A stretch of 64,000 nucleotides of DNA from Sipunculus nudus (Eukaryota; Annelida; Sipuncula; Golfingiida; Sipunculidae): positions 32,413,862 through 32,477,861 of the forward strand of contig CM049307.1 in the NCBI GenBank assembly GCA_026874595.1, written 5' to 3'. The translations under genes were made by a program, and so were the position numbers. Shown here piece after piece: positions 24,011-37,437 of this stretch. Numbering within the stretch: the stretch's first letter is position 1; the number at the start of each line of letters is the position of its first letter. The notes beneath the pieces were generated by a model. The model did not search any database. It worked only from the letters and a program-made list of their open reading frames with translations, and had not been told where the DNA came from.

Positions 24011-24744
24011 TATTACTATATACTTAATATATTTTCAGCCTATGAAAAAATGTAAATATTTGTTTTTCTTGATATTCATCTGCATGAATAAAATCAAAAG
24101 CAATGTTCATTTGAAAAGTTAATAACAGTTACAGGGAGGAGGGTTTGGGACGGGGTGTCCCCCTCCCATATTGAGAAAATTTTTAAATTCGCAATGTAAA
24201 GAGGACATTTTGAGGCGCCTTTTACAAAAAATATGAGGATTTTCTGTTTCTCAACTACAATTCTTTTAAATATCTTTGCATGACGTAGTCAAACTTCAGA
24301 GGGTGGGAGTTCACGTGTGGATGGCCATAATATTATTATTTTCAAAATTTGAATATTAACTGGAAAGTCCAAACAAGCAATGCATGGTTTGTATCATGAT
24401 GATAAATGTATAAATGTATAAACATATGGTGAAAAATGTGAAAATCTATAACATCTATAAATGTATTCCTCGTGGTAATATAATAGAATATGTTCAAATC
24501 CCATGTTAAACTTTGCATTTTACCGGCTACTGTGGTCTTTAGGCAGCGCACAGGACTCAACAGAACACAGGTCGCCAGTTCGAGTTTAAGCCGAGGAGTC
24601 GTGAGATCCGGAAAGTCTCCCTCCCCCAGTATATAGAAACATGTAATATACTGTGGATAAAGTAATAATTTAACTGCTAGGAAAAATAGATAAAATGAGA
24701 GAAGTTACAGCTCAACGGGGGGCGCCCCCTCTGGATCCGCCATT
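23867..24744. mobile_element. 878-bp non-autonomous DNA transposon with GGCGGATCC inverted ends
   Basis: A perfect 15-bp terminal inverted repeat: AATGGCGGATCCAGA at 23867-23881 and its complement at 24730-24744, each followed inward by a GGGGGCGC run. No transposase ORF. The inside holds a (TA)n (23973-24007), a GGGGTGTCCCCC palindrome near 24154, and a tRNA-like B-box word (CCAGTTCGAGTTT) near 24575 that may be an inserted SINE scrap. No clear target-site duplication. Related ends lie at 5324-5366, 27145-27192 and 50525-51290. Confidence 0.75.
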
Positions 24745-25099
24745 GTCTATATCTGATTAATTACGCCCAAATGTCTTTTGAGGAAATCTGCTCAGCTGAA
24801 TGGCTTCCAGATCAAAGCATAGTTAAGCAAAGCAGAATATGAAGGGAAGTCACTGGACGGAACGGGACTTGCAGGGTCACTCTGAGGATTTATACCTGAT
24901 CCTACTGTCTCTCTGTAACCCGGATTTAAAGTTCCCTGACCTTTATATAAAAACACTCCATAGTCACTGCCAGCATGTTAATGGTTTTTGTATTGGGCTT
25001 TTTTCTATTTTTGTTACTGGGACTGGGATAAATGCCAACCTGCGCAGGAAGCAATAAACCCGACCGGCTGTTTTCCCAAAATTTAATACAAGTAGGAAA

Positions 25100-25102
<3 letters not shown>

Positions 25103-25147
<45 letters not shown>
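25103..25147. repeat. (TA)n microsatellite
   Basis: About 22 TA units. The 152- and 88-codon minus-strand ORFs crossing it are not supported as genes. Confidence 0.97.
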
Positions 25148-25148
<1 letters not shown>

Positions 25149-25149
25149 T

Positions 25150-26725
25150 GTCTTTTATGACCGGACCGGCCCCTAAAAGATGATATGTCATAAAATGTGA
25201 GACAAAGAAAGCCACGGGGTATATGAGCACATGAACTGCTGCAAATACTTTTTCTTAAGACAATTATACAGAATCCGACCTTTGACACAGATAAAGACAA
25301 CCAAGTACCAACTTCACACAATCTGATATGCAGACACAAACATTCCCATTGGAAGCCAAAGGACATATAAACAAGGAGTGTCAATTTCTGTTGAAAATGT
25401 TTTCATAAGGTTAAATCAGTACCATACTGATAGCATGGTACATTAGGGCATAGGATTAAAAGGCAGAATATGAGAAAATGAATGGCATATGACAGAAGAT
25501 GTCACATGGCCACGTTTAAGCAGATGTTTAGCACATTAATGTACTGTAAAAGCACAAATGCTATTTCTGCATCTGCGCCTTGCATGGGTCAGCTAATCGA
25601 TTGAACGTACTGAATTAAAAATAATTAAGATATCAGAAGGAACGACTGAGAGCGATCTAAAGGACGAATAAAAAGACAGATACCGTTCAAACTTACATGG
25701 TAAATTATAATAAGATAGAACTATGCACGTTTATACTAACATATTTTTCATGGCTCCGACAATGATTATTCATGATAAGTTCTTATACTGCAGCTGCATA
25801 TTTTTATTGTAATTTGTTTATATTTTTATTTCAAATGGTTGGATACCAAAAGCAAACGGAAGTTGCTCTTCTTCAAATGGAAATGCGTATTCACTGGAAT
25901 GACGTCACAGACTGACAAATTAACTCCAGTGAGTGAAAATGCTAAAAAAATGAAGAAGAGTCAGAAAAAATAAGTTATCCCCCTCTGTTTACAAAGATTA
26001 CACAATATATCTTTTTTTTAGATTTTTTGTTGTTGTTGCAAAAATACAACATGAAATAATGGAATATGTTGGAATAATGAAATAATGATAAAATACAAGT
26101 ACGCAAGATAACACATTTGCTTATTGTAAAGCCAGTTACTGCGAAACAAGTACATTGAATAATACAAAACGTATTTTTTTCACATTTTTAAATATTATCT
26201 TCAGTATCTTTTCTCAAGTGATATTAGCCAAAACATCATGTAGTCATCGTCACCGTTGTTAACCAGCTATCTGAGCTCTGTGAGAATCACGGGGACCTTG
26301 TATACAAAACACGCACCTCAGGGACTGAAGGGGTAAACCATTATGGGCGTATTGTGTGTAAACAAAATGCAAGCAAACCGGCGCGGATAGACAAATAAAG
26401 AACGACAACGTCTATGTAGAGCGATAAATATATACACAGTGAGGAGAGCCGGACATTCCCAGCAGATGTTGGAGTGCTATTAACAGAGCCATGTTATTGT
26501 TTCGTCGATATCAGCCCTACGGGACGTGTCCGCACCTTCCCCTGCATGCTGCACCAAATGTACCATCCAACATCTGTATCAGCACTGATAAGGCTAAGTG
26601 ATGGTAACCCAAGGGTGTTCATTTATATTGATGTCATATGAACGGCATTTTTTGTTCATTATGAAGCATTTTTTATGTCGTGTTCATGCAGGTTCAGCTG
26701 TGCTACTTCCTTGATAATATCACGA
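25150..26725. other. intergenic, possible regulatory block at 26400-26620
   Basis: No supported gene. About 26400-26620 is balanced in composition, repeat-free and contains paired AACATCTG/CAGATGTT words (E-box type) about 100 bases apart. That is enhancer-like, but function is inferred only. Confidence 0.3.
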
Positions 26726-26726
26726 T

Positions 26727-26729
<3 letters not shown>

Positions 26730-26771
<42 letters not shown>
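26730..26771. repeat. (TA)n microsatellite
   Basis: About 20 TA units, followed at about 26797 by a C11 run. Confidence 0.97.
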
Positions 26772-26773
<2 letters not shown>

Positions 26774-27144
26774 AAAAACTATGGATAAACACAACCCCCC
26801 CCCCACCTCACACAAATCGAATACCTTCAGGTAACGTCACTTTTTTATGCAAATAACCGGTATTCAGTTATATTTTACTTAAACTGAATACAAATTCCTT
26901 ATTTAAAACTACCTTTCCAATAACAAGCCCTTAATCAGTTAGCACTGGTTCTGTTTAGTTGGAAATATGTACAACCATTTGACGAAACAAACAGACAGAT
27001 ATTGGGTACCATTTAATCTAAGTCCAGAATTTCTTCCGCAAGTAATAAGGATATACATGTATAACAAGAGACTAATGCCCTTGAAGTGGTCAACATCTGC
27101 CCGAAGGCAGAGTTTAGCATTAAAAAAGATAATAACTCGCAGTA

Positions 27145-27192
27145 CGGGGGATGTAAACCCCCTCACCTTCACCTCTAGATCCGTCCCTTAAT
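27145..27192. mobile_element. degenerate end of the GGATCC-type element family
   Basis: A GGGGGATGTAAACCCCCTCA stretch followed by CCTCTAGATCCGTCCC, the same arrangement (G/C run, then a GATCCG(C/T)C end) as the other family ends. No partner end identified. Confidence 0.35.
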
Positions 27193-27199
27193 AAATACG

Positions 27200-30100
27200 T
27201 TTTGTGTATATTACTAATGCTCCCTCCTGGGCTTTATCCACACACACATATACATGCATGTTTAAGGTTTAACATTCGGATATCGTTTGAAGGGGACGCG
27301 TTTAATTGGTGGAGCAGTAAGACGCGGGGACGGAGGGCGTTTATTTCCGCACTTTGATGGAGTGATGTATTGCCCTCTACTTCATCTAAGCTTGACACCC
27401 TTCAGTGCAGCGGGCCTCGCCTGAGATAAATGATCCTTCAGAATGTTTCATGAGCTATGAGGTCAAAGCCGTTTTTATACCAGATAAACGAAACAGACGT
27501 GAAGCTTCCGTGTGATTTAAGTCGTAAAACCTCCTAGATGATTCCTCTTCATCGCGTTCAGTATCGTCGCTCAAACACAGATATCCATCACTTCTATTTA
27601 TTTAGGTATTTCAAGGTTGCGTGGAACATCTCGCGGTGATCACGCGATGTCTCAAGGAACAGACCCCTGCAACAGTGCTTACTAACTTATTAAGTTATAA
27701 AACACATGAACCAATTCAAGATTGAACTTGAGATATGTCATAGGGTAGTCTTTTGGTAAATTCTCAACGGTATATACACTTAATTTAAACAAAGTAAGTA
27801 TGTTAATCCTCCAGTGCAGGTTGTTTTGGAAACATTCTTTATATAAGACGGTGGATTATGAGTTAAGTAGGTCAATACCCATGTATTAAAAATTTTATAC
27901 AATGCTTTCTGCCATCACGAACAAATAATGATCACGTTGTAGGGCGTTTAACATAGGCAAGTATTTTGTCATCAATTGAGATAAGGCATTACTGCATGGT
28001 AATATTTACTGATGTCAATTTTTTTTAGAAATTCTTCATTAACAATTATGTAAATAATTGTTAAGACGATCCAAAAGGGCAATTCGAAAGCAATTTCAGA
28101 ATTAACGTTATTGACCAAAATGTTTATGTAGAGACGAGGGAGAGAAGTTCAAGGGTACTTCTTCCCCTTTTGAGCGGGTAGCTGTTCCCCCTCAGGAACA
28201 GTCATACTTCTTCATGGTGTCAGCTCGGCCCTACCATTAGGTCATTTGGTTTCGCAAAACCAGGTATATCCATTAACATGACTAGTGAGTCGTGTAGTGG
28301 ACGGTAATAGCCAGTCGTTCAGGAAATGGCTTGGATCTGAAGTAAACACCCTGAAACTCGCCAGACAAACGCACGGGAATTGATCTTCAAATCTACACAT
28401 GATGGACAAATTGTCTTCAGAATTCCCACAGTAGTGAAATGGTATTCTTTTACAAATGACTACGTATCCTTTAAGAAGGATGTCTGTTTTACCATCTTAC
28501 TGAACCTTGGCCAGTCTTAACGATCACAGCCTGGAACCGTGAGAGACATGGCTTTTGATATTTGATGACTGTTCTTTCTGAAAAGTTATTTTCCCTATTT
28601 CCACTGCCGTCAATTTTATTCCCAATCATCATTCATACATATTTTTTTCTGAGATACTGAACGTTATATCCAGCATTGAGAAGAACCATCTTTATCAACC
28701 ATATCTATGCATTCGTTAAGCCGAGGAGGCATTGTTTTCATCGGTTCAGTAAAAATTCCAATTTATTAAGCTATAATATGTTTATTGTTTAAGAATATAT
28801 AATAGGCGTTTCCTGATATTACTGTGATACTGGAACGTCTGTATAATTACCATGCCTGCAAATGTTCTTTGGCACATTAAGTACCCGTAAAATTTTAAGA
28901 AAACACCGAATAATTATTTCATTTTGCTAAGTTTAAGAATTAAAAAGTGTTGAAAATTAGTCAATATGTTCATAGGTACTGTATTTGATTGGCAAATTTT
29001 TTTACATTGTTGTATAAAATGCTGAAGATTTTTCATTTTTAATGTCTGAATAACGGAATAAATTTAAAAATTAAGGGTGTAAGTTTAAGTTGCACACATC
29101 ATGTAGAAAACTGAATAAGGTTCTTTATAAAAACCATGACCTTTTATCAGTGTTGCATTATTGCTTGTTATATACGCGCATAGAATATCGAATCAATTAA
29201 CAAAAGAGATTATTATTACACACCAAGAAAATCAAACTTACCTCAGACGTTAGTAAAAAGTAAACCCAGTTATGCCTGAAATCTGTTGAAATGTGTGTAT
29301 AACTGCTCCCAAACACAAGGAGTCGTGTATACCATGCAGACTGACTGGTCCTAGGATTAAAGGATCAGACAATTGTCCGTGCTGTTCGGTCAGGCGGGGT
29401 TAGTTCAGCCCGCAGCCCGTGGCAGACCTGCGTGTCTGACCCATGATATGCATTGCTAAGCGCTGGGCGGCATTAGCCACACGAGTGCGCATCAATCGCA
29501 AATGCCAGGCTAAAGCAAATTGATCATTACAGCAGAGGGATTGAAGCGTCATGAGGCGATTGTAGGTGCTTGTGTGTTGACTTAACTGTGAAAATGTTGG
29601 ATGTAAGCGACCCCTGATTGTCCCGTGAGTAGTTGACATAGGAACTGGTTGACCTGACTCACCTGAGGCCTCACAACCTCTGAGAACGTAGGGAGGACAA
29701 CGACGCACTTCACTTTCTTTTATGCACCTTGTTTGTGCTTGTGTGTACCAACAAAAGGGATGTCAAGCCCCGGGGTATTCTTGTGTGCATTGTGTGTTAA
29801 AGCTTACCAGAATACGCTCAACTGGTCCTGTCAAAATATACAAACTGTTACGTGTATACAAGTTCAAACATGACGTGTATGTAGGCCCCCTTTCGCTTGA
29901 AGAGTCTAGATTACAAAATATATAGATACTGGTCTAGTTACATCGCACACAGAGAGACAACAGCATATAGTGCGAAGGAACTTCGGTCTGCCTATTTCAG
30001 GTCCGTCGAGTCGTTGGGGATACAAGTCAAAGCAGTTTGCCCCCATTATAATGTTGCTGTATCATCCTATAGCTTTTTATTTTACATCGAAAATATATGA

Positions 30101-32455
30101 CTATATGGTCACTTCATATTTAAAAGGTATTGGGTAACTATGTGAAAAAAAAATTTCTCTGTAGAATTATTCATAAAATCCATGTGAAAATAGTGTTTGT
30201 GTGATATTTTTGGAACGCAAGCTTCAATATGGAGGAAGAAGAGATAAAGAGGTTGACATATTGAAAAATAAACTATTCCCCTCGAGCACAATTTAGACAA
30301 CTGCAAAAGTTAAAAAGAATACTAAAGATGCATGGATGATTCTAGAAGCTTGGTCCTTTCCATATTAGCCAACTGAAGCTTGCAACAGATAATGGGGCAA
30401 TCTACTCGCTTATGTTGGTGATTTTCACGAATAAGACTCATTCTTCAATATTGATTTAGTAATGTCTCTAAAATAGAAATTCAGTCATATATGCCAGATA
30501 CAGGGGCATATAATATTCGCATGTGTACATTATTCAAAATATTTGCTTCCCTAAATTGCTATTCTGTTGATATGTGCAACATATACGTTGTTGGAATACA
30601 CATTAACAATATGTTGACGGCCTAAATTAATTCTTCCATACTGAAACTCTTCAGCAATCAATTTTCCATGCTCGTCTTTTTTCAGATCTTAGGCATGGGG
30701 ATTAATCTAATATCCTCTACCACGCCTGACACAGAGAATATTATGCCTGAGGTAGCAATGCTTTTCATCTCTATGTACCCATAATTAACAATATTGTATG
30801 ATAAGATTATATTGCAATATGTGAATATCTTTATGATGTTCCATCTTGAGACACCATTCACACAGAGTGCATGCATACAAAGAGTAAACACGGATGGTTT
30901 GCGGAAAATAAATAAGTATAAAATTTATAACATCATCATATACAGAAATGTAAATACTATATCACCATAGATCGACATGAATGCAGCTTTCTGTGAGCTA
31001 CGGCTCCCGGAGAAAGAATCGCTTTGATTACTTAAATCAGGTATGTTACTTAAGACCATTCTCCTTGAGATGTTGGCTGTGAGACATGACACTCACGTTA
31101 AACCAGTTAGTCCAAATGGAACTTCTGTAAAATGCTAATAGCTACCTTTAAAAGCCAGTTTCTTTCTTCACGAGCCGCCTACAGTATACCAGTATAATCT
31201 ATTTATACATTAAATGATTTCGCAAGGGAATAGCTTCAAAAACACCTACGTCACGTAGTGTATCTTGGATTACAGATCAAAAATTTATTTCTTTGATGTA
31301 CAACTCCTATTTCAATTTATTAATGAACTAGTTACGTTTTAATTATTTTTTTAGCTTTTATCGAAGTCGCATGTACAAACAACTACTTCAAGTCTTTCTT
31401 ATAATTCTACTTAAAGTAAAGGGTATTTTTTAATACGCAAAGGGCATTACGCTTTAAATTAAAAAAAATAATCAAGAGGCAGATAGTCATACAAACACAA
31501 CAGTATTATTAAAAAAGATAGACGCACATCGTACATCCGTACTAGAAATATGCTTTCTAATGAATGCAAGTCTCCGCCCTCCACTTATTCGGCCCATATT
31601 CCCAAGTTCATGCGTGCACAATTCTTTAATAACGTTTCTGGATCCAGATCATGTGCCGGATCCTCAATAAAAGCTAATCTATTACTCATTGGCACATTCC
31701 GAAAACGAGTCTGAGGGAGTTATGTTATGAACAAACACACAAAAACAAACACACACACGTGCATATACGAACCGGAATGAAAGCATTAATTCCTCCTGGC
31801 GGATGCAAGTATATGTATATACATAAATCTATGGTCATAATCGGCAACAGATGGCCAAAGATTAGGCCGGTTTAAAGACTAGGCCGCTTCGTCGATTCAT
31901 TCAAATCAATATATTTTATCATTGGTCAGGTTTCAATTCATCAATCACGATTATATAAATGTGATAATTATATTTTTGCTGCGCCGTTCTAGACAAAAAG
32001 CTTGTAGCTTTAAATAAGAAAAAGCAACTTTTCATTTGAAAATTTAACTGCAATTAAAGTTCCTCAGAGAATATGAGATTCTGTAATTTAAGGCGGTGAA
32101 CGGTGGTTAATTCGCAAAATTTTAACCTAGAACCTAGGTATTTCGGCGTTTTATTTGAAAATTGTTAGCTAAATAATTACAAAACGGGCCATTTTTTTTA
32201 ATCGAAGTAAAAGAGATTTCAAGAATTAAGAAAGGGATAATTAACAAATTTGACGTTGTATTACTTGGGACACAAAAACATTGTGATGAAAATCTTCATC
32301 GAATAACAGGTATATTCCATTAGAAGTACTTTGATCATCGTACTCACCAAATTTATTGTTTAATATTTGTCTTTGACTTTAAATGATGACCTGCACTTTT
32401 TTTTTAAAATATAAACATTCTTTTATTTTACATTGACTGTGAGCTAGTTATTATA
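27200..32455. other. long gene-free interval with two GC-richer blocks
   Basis: No confirmed gene. About 27290-27660 is GC-richer and repeat-free. About 29340-29710 is likewise GC-richer and carries a 102-codon minus-strand ORF (29400-29708) rich in R, H, S and T with no domain; it has POU-like ATATGCAT and CGCAAATGC words. Either could be regulatory DNA. The remainder is AT-rich and featureless. Confidence 0.4.
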
Positions 32456-32459
32456 ACTT

Positions 32460-32650
32460 ATGCAAAGCACTATCCATCGCGCGGATGTTGGCGTTCAGTA
32501 GTCGGCAATGTGGAGAAAACCAGAAAAACTGGAGACAACATCGACCTCAGAAAGGCAACTATATAACCCATGTACTCTCATAGCCCTGCCGTGGATCAAA
32601 CCCGGGTTGCCAGCGGATAGGGCCAAGCATTCTACCACTCGACTGTTTGT
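32460..32650 (-). mobile_element. tRNA-derived SINE with V-domain-like core
   Basis: On the minus strand a tRNA-like head has GTCGAGTGGTAGAATGC (A-box position) and CCCGGGTTTGATCCACGG (B-box position, one base off consensus). It is followed by a core with TCTCCAGTTTTTCTGG and GGTTTTCTCCACATTG. The core resembles the V-domain (TCCGG..., GGTTTCCTCCCAC) of V-SINEs and matches 34519-34550 and about 47715-47742. No poly-A tail or target duplication is clear. Confidence 0.65.
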
Positions 32651-33574
32651 CAATTTTTCTTCGGTACTGAAAGCTTTTGAAAGATTGTTTTTATCTTCAC
32701 ATCATATAATTCGTCCCATCAGATGGGATGGTCAGACCTAGAATCCGCAAGGGGGCCTAAAATCCCGAGATAAAAAAAACTTGATTCCATTGTCTACCGT
32801 GACTCAGGAAAACCAAGTTTACCCATACCACTGAGGTGACCCATGGGCACAGACGATTTTATTACAGTTGATAACAAGACTGACACTCAATAAATTATGC
32901 TTTATTTGCCTCTTTAGCTTTGTCATTGGTCGATAATCAGAGGAATTCATTCGCCATCACGAAGTAAACCAAGCATCTAGGAGACCATTGTCTCTGACTG
33001 TAATGTGAAAACGTGGCCAAGCCCAAGGCAAGAATTACAAAATATTCACATACAATTCTCTATCATATAAACATTTGAAATTTAGAGTGATATCAAATTG
33101 ATATTGATATTATCAATACCTTGGTAAAATAAAACCACCGAACACCAGTGTGGTGTATTTAAGTAGATGAAACAATGTTCAAACTAAACAACCAAATACC
33201 GACAGCTGTTTTGACATTGATTGTTTGAAAAAAGTAAAAAGAAAATACTAATCCTCTCTATATTGATTCCTGGATCAAATAAATGAAACAAAGTACAGAG
33301 AACTGACTTTGGTGAAGTATTATGCCTGAACGAGAATATAAGCCGAAGCTGACAATGATCCTCAGCTGAAAGGACAATGTGCAAATAGGTGGGAACAGTA
33401 CCACGGACAGAATATCAGTATATATACATACATACATACATGTATACATATGTTTTAAGGGGTAAACACTGAAATAGAGATCAATGTAGTACAATAACCT
33501 TTCCAAGTCAGAAACGATATAGATCTGTAATATGATAATCAATTCGTAGGGGAGTATCCGTAAAACAAGATGTC

Positions 33575-34260
33575 CTTAGCAAAGGTAGAGGGCAAAAATG
33601 AGTAGATGACCTATCTTCAACCTTATCTAAGATTTTGTTGTAATACATCTTTAAAAATGAAGTACCTATGTTAAATTTATATTGAGGAATCCTGCTCAAG
33701 TCATTTTCTTCTATAAATTAATAAGAACGAATTCCGCTCACGCGATTTTTCTTTTATAATTTTATATGGAGGAATCACGCGCACGCGAATTTTCTTCTAC
33801 AAAGAGCTCAGTTACCTTGAAAAATAGGTCAAGGTCATACATCTTCGACCTTGACCGATATTTTGCTGTTTATACATCTGCCATTTAGAAATGAAGTATT
33901 TAGTCAAAATTATTTTAGAGATATCCTAATAATTTAATTTATTTAATCAATAATAAATTAAGATAAACCTAAAAGTGCCAATACAAATTCTTAAAAAAAA
34001 ATAAGACATTGTAGGCACAATCCCGATGTAGAAGTTACTGATCATCAAGAACAATAAGTACATCATATTTTATAACAAATCATCCAGTGGCTCCTGAGAA
34101 ATGTGTTCACAAGATTTTTCTAGAAATAGCTCTGTAACCTTTTTAAATAGGCCAAGGTGACCAATCTGACCTTAGAGATTTTGTTGGTATACACTCCTTG
34201 AAAAAATGAAGTACCTATGTTCAATTGTTTTTGAGATATCCCGCTGACAAGGTAAAACTT
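33575..34260. repeat. tandem/dispersed repeat with AGGTCAAGGTCA motifs
   Basis: At least three diverged units. Each holds a GATTTTGTTG or similar, TACATCTTTAAAAATGAAGT, GTACCTATGTT and a GAGATATCC-like word: about 33600-33690, 33790-33910 and 34110-34250. Unit two has a perfect direct repeat AGGTCAAGGTCA (33826-33837) and its near-inverse GACCTTGACC shortly after. No coding potential. The AGGTCA words are nuclear-receptor half-sites by sequence only. Confidence 0.6.
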
Positions 34261-34479
34261 AACGGACGACATTGCTGACAAATTGGTCCTTTATAGCCTT
34301 TACAGGATGAGGGCTGAAAACCTTACACAAATATCACTCAGCAGCAGAACAAGATCACAAACGCTTTTTATGGTTACATGCGCAGATTGCTCTTTATAAC
34401 ACGGTGACAGCTTTGTCCTATATAAAGACCTCATTTTGTGGATCTGTAAAGAATTCTTTATTTCTTAGGCATGGACAAT

Positions 34480-34660
34480 CGATGGGTAAAACGCTCCGCT
34501 CTCTCAGCTGGCGAAGCGGTTTTCTCCGGGTTCTTCGGTTTCCTCCACCCCTACAGACTACCGAATGCCATCAAATGAGCCATGGAACGTGCCTTGATTA
34601 GTTATGATAACTATCTGTACAACCCATGAAAAACAAATAAGTTTATATTTAACGTAAAGA
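34480..34660 (+). mobile_element. SINE with V-domain-like core
   Basis: Contains TTTTCTCCGGGTTCTTCGG and TTTCCTCCACC (34519-34550), then ACCGAATGCCATC, TGAGCCATGG, GTGCCTTG, TAGTTATG and an A-rich end. The same series occurs at 47715-47830. The tRNA-like head is short or damaged in this copy. Confidence 0.65.
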
Positions 34661-35488
34661 ATGTCAACACTTAAACCAAGACATGTTCTAACTCAGCAGA
34701 AATTAGAGCACGAATACCTCCACCAACAACAGACCGTATGCCCTGATCACATCTAAAATTAATTCCAATATGCCCCTAAAGCTAGACCATGGCTATTTTA
34801 AATTGCTCATAGAAATCCACAAATAATATTCAGGTATCATTTATGACAAGTATACAGACAACAGAGGTAAACATGTAACTACGTGATCGATTTAATGGAG
34901 CTACTTTCTGTATGTACAGATAATTTCTTAGACGAACCAGAAGTAAACACCATCATTGTATGTCACTGGAAATGCTTTATTAGATACCAAGTTTTAATGA
35001 AGAGCACAAACTACAGATTTACTTAATGAACTCACTGGAGTGTTTGGTTATCAGCCCCAGTATTGGGAGTATTAAATTGAGTTAATTTGTTGCGTGACCA
35101 TGCTGGAATGCTGCCCATTAAGTCTCTTCCAATAAAACAGCCATCGTGAGAAGTCCCCGGCCGGAGGAACAACTGTAACCACATCGGTAAACATGGAATC
35201 TGTTAAGGTCGGATTCCTTGGTGGCCCCGGCACGGCCACCAGTCATAGCAGCTATCTGTCAGATAACTAAGTACCGGGAGTTCACGGCTATACCGTTCAT
35301 TACAGAATGGGCGATTTATAGATAGAAGCAAATGACCAGGATTCCCAGGGGATAAAACGTCAGTCTAGACGGTAAAATCCGCGGGGTTATAGGTATTAGA
35401 CATAATAAAGCTGACGCTATAGATGAGGAGATACTAGAATCAAATACAGGGTGTTTCCAATTTATCTACTTTCTTGATACCGGTCGAT

Positions 35489-35492
<4 letters not shown>

Positions 35493-35524
<32 letters not shown>
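35493..35524. repeat. (CT)n microsatellite
   Basis: About 16 CT units. The flanking block (about 35090-35420) is repeat-free and balanced in composition. No gene is supported from 34660 to 36440. Confidence 0.97.
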
Positions 35525-35528
<4 letters not shown>

Positions 35529-36442
35529 GTAGGTCTTATATGTTTCAACATGCAACAAAAGCAAGCCACTGCAGACATTAATTCCGAGGGTGACCTTTCA
35601 CTACGACTTATTCTGGATGTGACATAATCTTTCAATACGGGAAATCGCTATTACCGACACTCTCGTGTTTGGAGGCAGTAAATGACTGCCTGCTCGAAAA
35701 ACGGCAAACACCTAGTGGCCCCTAGCGTCCAGCCTGACCAGCTATTCATTCAACACAGCTTTGTGGGCACTGGACATCATGTTTTGACTTGCCGATCATC
35801 CTGATATTTATTATTGATTATATTTAGTATGCTGTGTTTAAACTTATTATAGAAACATGAAAGGCACATCAGAAATAGCTGCATTCGACACGTTTGCATT
35901 ACAATTCGATCTTGAATCACTTTCCTTGTAGATTGATATAAGGGCAACGTGAATCAACTGCCTATAGTAGAATGATATAAGGTAAACGTACATCCATTGA
36001 TAAACGTTAAATTTGCAAGTTTCCTTGAATTCGTCGTATATACTATTTAAACAAAAATCGTAATCTCGTATTTATTCAATGATTATCTTGATTTTTAGAG
36101 CCCATAGCCTATATAAGCTAACAAAGTCGGGATTGTCAGATTCGTCCGAGATAATTAGTGTCCGACTGAATCACGCTTGCCTGCACAAACGGGCTTCCAG
36201 CTGCGCCAGCGAGTCGTTTTTCTCCTCCATCTACACGAGAAGCTGCAATAGCGATATCCCGTATTAGCAATGATCTCATTTAGTATGCAAGTATTCTGAT
36301 ATAGACTCAGCAATAAAAAGTTGTGAACAGAGTATTATTAGGTTATTTCGGAAACAAAGGCGTTCACCGCGAGGAGCTATCTGAATTATTAAATAAGACG
36401 CAGGTGCTTGTGGGAGTTGTCAACTCCCATTTCTGATTCTTC

Positions 36443-36446
<4 letters not shown>

Positions 36447-36483
<37 letters not shown>
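36447..36483. repeat. (TA)n microsatellite
   Basis: About 18 TA units. Confidence 0.95.
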
Positions 36484-36487
<4 letters not shown>

Positions 36488-36694
36488 ATAAATGGTGGAA
36501 GTTTTCATTTTCACCTAAAAATGTTTTTCTCACCAACGCCAAAATAAAGCAACACATTTATTCATCCTGCAATTATGTGTCTAAAACTTTGTTAAGACTA
36601 AAAATAAATGAAAAGTAAAGAATCTCAATTTAAATGTTCGCTAGTGTCATGTTATATTATTCCTCTTCAGTTGATGTCAAAACAAGTGGCTGTG

Positions 36695-36700
<6 letters not shown>

Positions 36701-36763
<63 letters not shown>

Positions 36764-36784
36764 TATACACAAATACATACATAC

Positions 36785-36839
<55 letters not shown>
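36701..36839. repeat. compound (TA)n-(CATA)n-(TA)n-(CA)n microsatellite
   Basis: Two long TA tracts separated by ACAAATACATACATACATAA and ending in ACACACACA. It yields four overlapping tyrosine/isoleucine ORFs that are artefacts. It ends about 28 bases before copy B of the dispersed repeat. Confidence 0.97.
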
Positions 36840-36866
36840 ATTCAGACTCGATGTATGCAATGGCCG

Positions 36867-37224
36867 AGCGATCACTGGAAGCCTCCCCTAGACGCCCGCA
36901 ACAGAACGATAATGGGGATGGCCTTTGAAACAAAGTCAAGGTGAAAAATAAATATCAAGTGCACATCTGTGAACTAGATTTATATTATGCCAACATTTCA
37001 GCAACCGAAAATAACAATACCTGAGATCTTGCGCAAACAGAAAATCACAGCAAATGAAAGGAGGGAAGGAAGAAAGAATAAAAAATAAATTGAAATCCGT
37101 GTGGTTTTTCACTCTTTGGGACCGATGTAGATCTACCCACAAAAATAGTTTATCCAAATACGGAAGATGAAATAAACTCATCAACCCCTATTAACCTCCC
37201 CTCCCTAGGGACGGGAAGGCTTAA
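36867..37224 (+). repeat. unclassified dispersed repeat, copy B
   Basis: Shares ordered blocks with 20757-21078 (see copy A). Copy B carries extra sequence in the middle, including a purine-rich stretch GGAGGGAAGGAAGAAAG. Both end near AATAAACTCATCAACCCC and a CTTAA word. No shared ORF. Confidence 0.75.
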
Positions 37225-37437
37225 AGGTTTACACTACAAACTGGTAGATAAACGGATATTCCGCCGATTTTGTGTAAAGAAGTTATATATCATGTAAATT
37301 GTATTTATACTTTGCGACTCTTTTGCGATATTTATGCTGAAATACCGTGAATGGTGTCTTCCCGGCACTGCTGGACAGTACATTCCTCCATGTTACACTT
37401 TCCATGTCTAAGGCTGCGTTTGGTGTTTGTTAGACAA

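Noticed and set aside
24540-24600. Possible tRNA gene (B-box-like CCAGTTCGAGTTT)
   Set aside because: No cloverleaf can be formed from the flanking sequence; at best a degenerate SINE head inside a transposon.
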